A stretch of DNA of 17,182 bases from Mageeibacillus sp. UBA1243 (lineage in GTDB: Bacteria; Bacillota; Clostridia; UBA1212), in contig DBWH01000021.1 in assembly GCA_002308595.1 (NCBI GenBank), positions 9,030 to 26,211 on the forward strand, written 5' to 3'. A model generated the notes under the pieces. The model had not been told where the DNA came from, made no database searches, and saw nothing but the letters and a program-made list of their open reading frames with translations. The first letter of the stretch is position 1. The number at the start of each line of letters is the position of its first letter. A program made the position numbers and the translations under genes. This document shows, one piece after another, positions 15,380 to 17,182 of this stretch.

Positions 15380-15526
15380 TTTTCACTCCTAACTTATGCT
15401 CCGTAAACGGATGCAATGCCTGAAATGTTGCGGACCGTCGAAAACGCCAATGCGTCCTGCAGCGCCTCTGAAAGGCTGCCGCGGACAGGCATCTTTAATG
15501 CCCGCAGGGTCTTTCCGACCCGCGGC
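15380..15526 (-). promoter_or_regulatory. Structured 5' leader of the ECF S-component gene, class unknown
   Basis: About 140 nt between the candidate start of transcription and the ATG. In RNA sense, from the 5' side: GCCGCGG (plus 15520-15526) can pair with CCGCGGC (15478-15484), enclosing hairpins GGGTC-GGAAA-GACCC (15507-15521) and GGCAT-TAAAG-ATGCC (15488-15502), a three-way-junction shape. Next come GCAGC/GCTGC (15459-15479), a GGAC/GTCC helix, and TCCG-TTTA-CGGA extended by TGC/GCA (15397-15415) just before the ribosome binding site. No known riboswitch consensus was recognised. The predicted start near 15522 would cut into the outer stem, so its existence in RNA depends on the true start. 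Confidence 0.4.
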
Positions 15527-15528
15527 AA

Positions 15529-15557
15529 AGTATAAACCAGGGGCGCCGAAAAATCAA
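15529..15557 (-). promoter_or_regulatory. Sigma-A promoter for the ECF S-component gene
   Basis: On the minus strand TTGATT (plus 15552-15557), a 17-nt spacer and TATACT (15529-15534, five of six consensus bases). It lies downstream of the coaX terminator, so the transporter gene can be transcribed separately from coaX. Confidence 0.55.
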
Positions 15558-15647
15558 ACGCGAGCCCTCAAAAACCGCCGAATCGGCCCCGAAAACGCTC
15601 AAAACAAGGCAAAAATGAATAAAAATGCCTCAAAAACGCTGAAAAAT

Positions 15648-15679
15648 CAAAAAACCGCCCGAGAAAAAGGCGGTTTTTT
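15648..15679 (-). terminator. Bidirectional terminator after coaX
   Basis: AAAACCGCC (15651-15659) pairs with GGCGGTTTT (15669-15677), with T runs on both strands; on the minus strand the stem is followed by seven T residues. It separates the coaX unit from the ECF gene. Confidence 0.88.
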
Positions 15680-15705
15680 AAAGCTTAAGCTGAAACGGAT
15701 TTAAG

Positions 15706-16473
15706 CTATTTTACATTCTTTTTGTAGAGGAGCAGGAGGCCCTGAAGCTGCAGGTGGGGGTTGTGGAGAACCTTTCTGCTGACGTGGCGGGAGATGACGT
15801 CGGAGACGCCGCCGGTGATGACGACGAAGGCCTCCTCACCGAGCTCGCGCTCGAAGCGGGCAATCATGCCGTCAAGCATTGCCGCGTTGCCGTAGACGAT
15901 TCCCGACTGCATCGATTCGACCGTGTTGGTGCCGATCGGCTTGGCGGGCGCCTCGATTGAAATCTGCGTGAGCTGTGCGGCGCCCTGGGTCAGAGCGTTG
16001 AGGGCGGTGCGCACACCGGGCATGATTGCCACGCCGAGTATGTTTTTGTCCCTGTCAACGGCTGTCATTGTCGTTGCCGTGCCCATGTCGATGACTATGA
16101 GCGGCTTTTGGTAGAGCGACACGGCAGCGACGCAGTCCGTTAAAACGTCGGCGCCGAGCGTCGAAGGGTTGTCGATGCGTATGTTGAGGCCTGTCTTGAT
16201 GCCCGGCGCCACTATAAACGGCGGCTTGCCGGAGAGAAGCTCAACGGCGCGGCTCATTGACTGCGTGAGGGCCGGAACGACCGATGACATTGCCGCGCCG
16301 TCGATCCTGCTCCTGTCGATGCCGCGGATCGCAAAAATCTCGCTGACCATGACCGCAAGCTCGTCGGACGTCATGCTTATATCGGTCGAAATGCGCGACG
16401 TGAAGAGGAGTTCGTCGCCTTCGAACACGCCGAGAACGATATTGCTGTTGCCGATGTCAATTGTTAAAATCAT
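15706..16473 (-). CDS. coaX: Type III pantothenate kinase
   Basis: 255 aa, usual length. Phosphorylates pantothenate to 4'-phosphopantothenate, the first step of coenzyme A synthesis; the type III enzyme needs a monovalent cation and is not inhibited by CoA. Seen: an N-terminal ASKHA phosphate-1 motif DIGNSN at residues 6-11, the pantothenate-site segment STLGADVLTDCVAA, a phosphate-2 strand VIDMGTATTMTAVD, the IMPGVRTAL segment and a late VITGGVSD adenosine motif. In the GADxxxxxVAA segment the residue after Asp is Val, where many homologues have Arg. The start is the ATG at 16473: AGGTGAG lies just upstream, while the reading frame extended by six codons would begin with TTG before that site. 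It starts 31 nt after the phosphatase stop codon, suggesting one operon. Confidence 0.95.
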   Translation of the reverse strand: MILTIDIGNSNIVLGVFEGDELLFTSRISTDISMTSDELAVMVSEIFAIRGIDRSRIDGAAMSSVVPALTQSMSRAVELLSGKPPFIVAPGIKTGLNIRIDNPSTLGADVLTDCVAAVSLYQKPLIVIDMGTATTMTAVDRDKNILGVAIMPGVRTALNALTQGAAQLTQISIEAPAKPIGTNTVESMQSGIVYGNAAMLDGMIARFERELGEEAFVVITGGVSDVISRHVSRKVLHNPHLQLQGLLLLYKKNVK

Positions 16474-16504
16474 AATCTCACCTTTTTCCAAATTTCAAAC
16501 CGGT

Positions 16505-17182
16505 TCAGTAAAGCGCCGCTTCCCTGAATTTCTGAATCTTACCGTCGCCTATACCGAGACCGTCTCGCACGAAGCCCTCGATCGAGCCGTACTGTTCCGT
16601 GATCCCGCCAATAAAAGACTCCATGTAGCGGCGCCTTGCGACGAAGCAGTCCATAAGTTTTCTCGCGACCTGCTTTGAGCGGGTTTTGCGGAGAAGCATT
16701 TTGTAATACTTTTTCGCCTCGCCCATGACAAATTTGTTCGTCAGCAGGTAGTCGCGCATTATTCTCTCATATTTTACGCCGAGCTCTGTAAGAATGAGCA
16801 GCGATACGATGCCCGTGCGGTCCTTGCCGGCAGAGCAGTGGTAGATCGTGGCTCTGCCTTCCGTTGCATTGGCGATAACCGTGCGCATGACCGTTGAAAG
16901 GCCCGCGACAGGCTCCTCCGAGTGTCCCATCATCTTGTAGATACCGGCAAGGTCCGGAATGACGCGCATGTATTCCTCGTTGCTGCTGCAGTTTTCCGCA
17001 ATCTCCTCGAGCGTCGAACCTCTCTCCCTTGTAAGACCGGCGGTTTTTGCGCTGAAAAGCGGAACTTTGAGGTATTCGCTGCCCGGAATCAGCCTGTCCG
17101 GAAGGTCAAGCTGCTCAACGTCCGAGCGCATGTCGATAACGCTTTTGGGGCAATATTTTTCGAGCACGCCGATATCAAAGTC
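16505..17182 (-). CDS. Tyrosine phosphatase family protein (Y_phosphatase3 type), 5' partial
   Basis: The frame stays open to the window edge (residues DFDIG precede the GTG at 17167), so the true start lies beyond 17182; at least 226 residues are present. Seen: a VIDMRSDVEQ strand near the visible N-terminus, the active-site loop HCSAGKDRTG with catalytic Cys encoded at 16835-16837 and the phosphate-binding Arg six residues later, and a helical C-terminal part ending in a KIQKFREAALY tail. This arrangement matches bacterial protein-tyrosine or phosphoinositide phosphatases of the family-3 group. No signal peptide can be judged. It precedes coaX by 31 nt on the same strand and is probably co-transcribed; no functional link to CoA synthesis is evident. 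Confidence 0.85.
   Translation of the reverse strand, partial: DFDIGVLEKYCPKSVIDMRSDVEQLDLPDRLIPGSEYLKVPLFSAKTAGLTRERGSTLEEIAENCSSNEEYMRVIPDLAGIYKMMGHSEEPVAGLSTVMRTVIANATEGRATIYHCSAGKDRTGIVSLLILTELGVKYERIMRDYLLTNKFVMGEAKKYYKMLLRKTRSKQVARKLMDCFVARRRYMESFIGGITEQYGSIEGFVRDGLGIGDGKIQKFREAALY

Noticed and set aside
15397..15420. Resemblance of ATTGCATCCG in the ECF leader to the 3' end of the THF (folate) riboswitch
   Set aside because: The matching 5' GAGUAG-type strand and the other conserved blocks are absent, and the bases pair locally with CGGA, so the match is probably chance.
15396..15704. A 102-codon plus-strand open frame between the ECF gene and coaX
   Set aside because: Very Lys/Asn/Arg-rich with no ribosome binding site, it runs through the ECF promoter, the leader and the coaX terminator, so it is explained by A-rich regulatory DNA.

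Overview
The window looks like chromosomal DNA from an anaerobic, fairly GC-rich Gram-positive bacterium, most likely a clostridial or Oscillospiraceae-type gut or rumen Firmicute. The grounds are an oxygen-sensitive class III ribonucleotide reductase, a MutS2/RadA/PfkA housekeeping set typical of Firmicutes, a stand-alone ECF-transporter S component, a type III pantothenate kinase, several lipobox lipoproteins and strong AAGGAGG-type ribosome binding sites. No mobile-element gene, CRISPR array, tRNA or rRNA was recognised.

Layout. (1) Positions 1-2866, plus strand: the 3' part of nrdD, carrying a fused C-terminal redoxin domain, then a thioredoxin-reductase-like flavoprotein. Together they suggest a local electron-supply route for anaerobic dNTP synthesis. 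(2) 2867-5791: a Thr/Pro-repeat lipoprotein, a 616-nt gene-poor stretch with several hairpins, and two lipoproteins of unknown function in a visibly AT-richer block that ends in a strong terminator. (3) 5800-6354, minus: a small SGNH hydrolase. (4) 6580-12447, plus: pfkA, mutS2, a PyrF-like protein that lacks OMP decarboxylase catalytic residues, and radA, closed by a strong terminator. (5) 12554-14392, minus: a large surface lipoprotein with repeat strands and a CBM9-like C-terminal domain. (6) 14591-17182, minus: a tyrosine phosphatase (start beyond the window) and coaX, apparently co-transcribed and terminated, then an ECF S component with its own promoter and a structured leader. The coaX neighbour suggests pantothenate as the transported substrate.

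The points most worth follow-up are the degenerate PyrF-like protein (10091-10984), the NrdD-redoxin fusion beside a TrxB homologue that lacks the usual NADPH-phosphate motif, the structured leader of the ECF gene (15380-15526) and the hairpin-rich non-coding stretch before the lipoprotein pair (3472-4087). All assignments come from reading motifs by eye; no database search was run.
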